From Alphaproteobacteria bacterium (GTDB lineage: Bacteria; Pseudomonadota; Alphaproteobacteria; ATCC43930; CGMCC-115725), in the NCBI GenBank assembly GCA_030040495.1, contig JASHTP010000100.1:1-7742 (forward strand): 7,742 bases of DNA. Reading direction: 5' to 3'. The position numbers were made by a program, and so were the translations under genes. Of the stretch, positions 6,850 to 7,742 are shown one piece after another. How positions within the stretch are numbered: position 1 is the first letter of the stretch; every line of letters starts with the position of its first letter. The notes beneath the pieces were generated by a model that worked only from the letters and a program-made list of their open reading frames with translations, made no database searches and was not told the DNA's origin.

Positions 6850-6860
6850 TATAGTATAGT
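6850..6860 (+). promoter_or_regulatory. Tandem TATAGT -10-like boxes directly before the VWA gene; candidate leaderless promoter
   Basis: Two TATAGT hexamers share one base (6850-6855 and 6855-6860) in the 39-bp gap, an AT-rich island in very GC-rich DNA. From the second box to the ATG (6868) there are seven bases, so transcription would begin at about the start codon. The only ribosome-site-like sequence, AGGG at 6862-6865, is two bases from the ATG, too close to work well. No good -35 was found at the right spacing. Confidence 0.35.
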
Positions 6861-6867
6861 CAGGGTC

Positions 6868-7599
6868 ATGGCCGACGACCGAGATCGCAGCGACCGGCTC
6901 CCCGCCGACCGGAAATCGGCGGAGGTCGAGGCGTTCCTGCGCCAGGTCAAATCCATGCCGGCGCTGCGCCCGGCAAGCGGTCGCGGCCGGCTCATCTTCG
7001 CGCTCGACGCCACGGCGAGCCGCGAGGCCACCTGGGACCGAGCCTGCCGGCTGCAGGGCGAAATGTTCGAGGCGGCGGCAGCGTTGGGCGGGCTCGACGT
7101 GCAGCTCGTCTTCTATCGCGGCTTCGACGAATGCAAGGCGAGCCGCTGGCTCGGCGCCGCGGCGGACCTCCATCGCGCCATGCGCCGCGTCTCCTGCGTC
7201 GGCGGCGAGACGCAAATCGGCCGCGTCTTCGCCCACGTGCTGAGCGAGGCGCGCGCCGCGAAAGTGAATGCTTTGGTCTTCGTCGGCGACGCCGTCGAGG
7301 AGAAGGTCGACGAGCTTTGCCGGCTCGCCGGCGAACTCGGCCTGCTCGGGGTGCCCGTCTTCGTCTTCCATGAAGGCGGCGACGAGATCGCCGGCCACGC
7401 CTTCCGCCAGTTCGCCAAGCTATCCGGCGGCGCCTATTGCCCGTTCGACACCGGCAGCGCTGAGCAGTTGCGTCAGCTCCTCGGTGCGGTCGCCGCCTAT
7501 GCGGCGGGCGGCCGGCCGGCGCTCGTCGCCTATGGCAAGCGCACTGGCGGCGCCGCGCTTCTGCTGGCCGGCGCGGTCGGGGGCAAAGAGCCGTCGTGA
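6868..7599 (+). CDS. VWA (von Willebrand factor A)-like domain protein
   Basis: This 243-residue cytoplasmic protein has no signal peptide. A charged N-terminal tail (1-40) is followed by a Rossmann-like VWA fold from about 41 to 195. A near-canonical metal-ion-dependent adhesion site (MIDAS) is visible. LIFALDATAS gives D47-x-T49-x-S51, with Thr where Ser is usual. T115 in GGETQIG and D141 in VFVGDAVEE complete it. Predicted beta strands flank these (LIFALD, VQLVFY, ALVFVGD, PVFVFHEG). Such domains bind partner proteins through Mg2+. No enzyme domain is visible, so a docking or scaffold role is likely but its partner is unknown. Its stop overlaps the next start (GTGA), so it is co-translated with a membrane protein that looks like a J-domain protein, the most obvious candidate partner. 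The ATG at 6868 is the first in frame after the AT-rich promoter-like island. Confidence 0.82.
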   Translation: MADDRDRSDRLPADRKSAEVEAFLRQVKSMPALRPASGRGRLIFALDATASREATWDRACRLQGEMFEAAAALGGLDVQLVFYRGFDECKASRWLGAAADLHRAMRRVSCVGGETQIGRVFAHVLSEARAAKVNALVFVGDAVEEKVDELCRLAGELGLLGVPVFVFHEGGDEIAGHAFRQFAKLSGGAYCPFDTGSAEQLRQLLGAVAAYAAGGRPALVAYGKRTGGAALLLAGAVGGKEPS

Positions 7600-7742
7600 T
7601 CATCTATCTCGGCCTCGGCATCCTGGTGCTGCTGCTGGCGCTGTGGTTGCTGCGCGCCTTCCTTGAGGCGGACCCGGCGAAGCTGGCGCGCGGCGTCAAG
7701 ACGCTGCTCATCGCCGCAGGGGCGGCTGCGGCGCTGCTGCTG
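7596..7742 (+). CDS. 5' end of a membrane-anchored protein, probably a TIM14-like J-domain protein (truncated by window end)
   Basis: Only the first 49 codons are present, from a GTG at 7596 that overlaps the VWA stop by GTGA. AAAGAG at 7585-7590 is a modest ribosome site. Residues 2-19 (IIYLGLGILVLLLALWLL) form a membrane segment. A short polar stretch follows (LRAFLEADPAKLARGVKT, about 18-36), and then a second hydrophobic segment runs from residue 37 to the window end (LLIAAGAAAALLL). Hydrophobic segment, then FLxADPAxLARxxK, then hydrophobic segment is the N-terminal pattern I associate with alphaproteobacterial membrane-anchored DnaJ-domain (TIM14-like) proteins, in which the J domain lies at the C-terminus, beyond this window. 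The HPD motif is not visible, so the call is an inference from the N-terminus and the neighbouring VWA gene. Confidence 0.55.
   Translation, partial: MIIYLGLGILVLLLALWLLRAFLEADPAKLARGVKTLLIAAGAAAALLL

Noticed and set aside
6836..6860. CTTCCG (6836-6841) as a -35 for the TATAGT boxes before the VWA gene
   Set aside because: Spacing is only 8 or 13 bases, too short for a sigma-70 promoter.
5776..7398. 540-codon open frame on the minus strand across VOC and VWA genes
   Set aside because: Spans the end of one gene, an intergenic gap and most of another, with shadow-type composition and no motifs.

Overview
This 7.7 kb window is strongly GC-rich, with genes packed end to end and G/C-ending codons. 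It most likely comes from an alphaproteobacterium, probably Hyphomicrobiales (Rhizobiales). I infer this from a PutA-like protein tail, a cytoplasmic molybdopterin oxidoreductase of a type I associate with that group, and a VWA gene followed by a membrane-anchored J-protein-like gene. No rRNA, tRNA, CRISPR array or insertion sequence was seen.

Layout. (1) Bases 1-75 are the 3' end of a plus-strand gene, probably putA. It meets marC tail to tail, and the two stop codons overlap. (2) From 3772 down to 72, three minus-strand genes follow one another: an acyl-CoA synthetase, a cytochrome P450 and a MarC-family membrane protein. The P450 has its own good promoter candidate with a dyad over the -10 box. 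A perfect hairpin at the P450 stop codon sits directly in front of marC. (3) Bases 3773-3886 are a 114-bp divergent promoter region. (4) On the plus strand, a molybdopterin (bis-MGD, 4Fe-4S) oxidoreductase and a two-domain VOC/extradiol dioxygenase-like protein overlap by ATGA. (5) After a 39-bp gap with a candidate leaderless promoter, a VWA-domain protein overlaps by GTGA the start of a membrane protein cut by the window edge. That last gene looks like a J-domain protein.

How the genes may work together. P450, acyl-CoA synthetase, Mo oxidoreductase and a possible ring-cleavage enzyme suggest oxidative catabolism of a hydrophobic or aromatic carboxylic acid. This is inference: no substrate can be read from the sequence, and none of the redox enzymes has a partner reductase here. 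The VWA/J-protein pair looks like a separate unit, perhaps in membrane-linked protein quality control. The best candidates for something undescribed are the Mo oxidoreductase-VOC pair and the VWA-J pair. Neither is proven novel from sequence alone.
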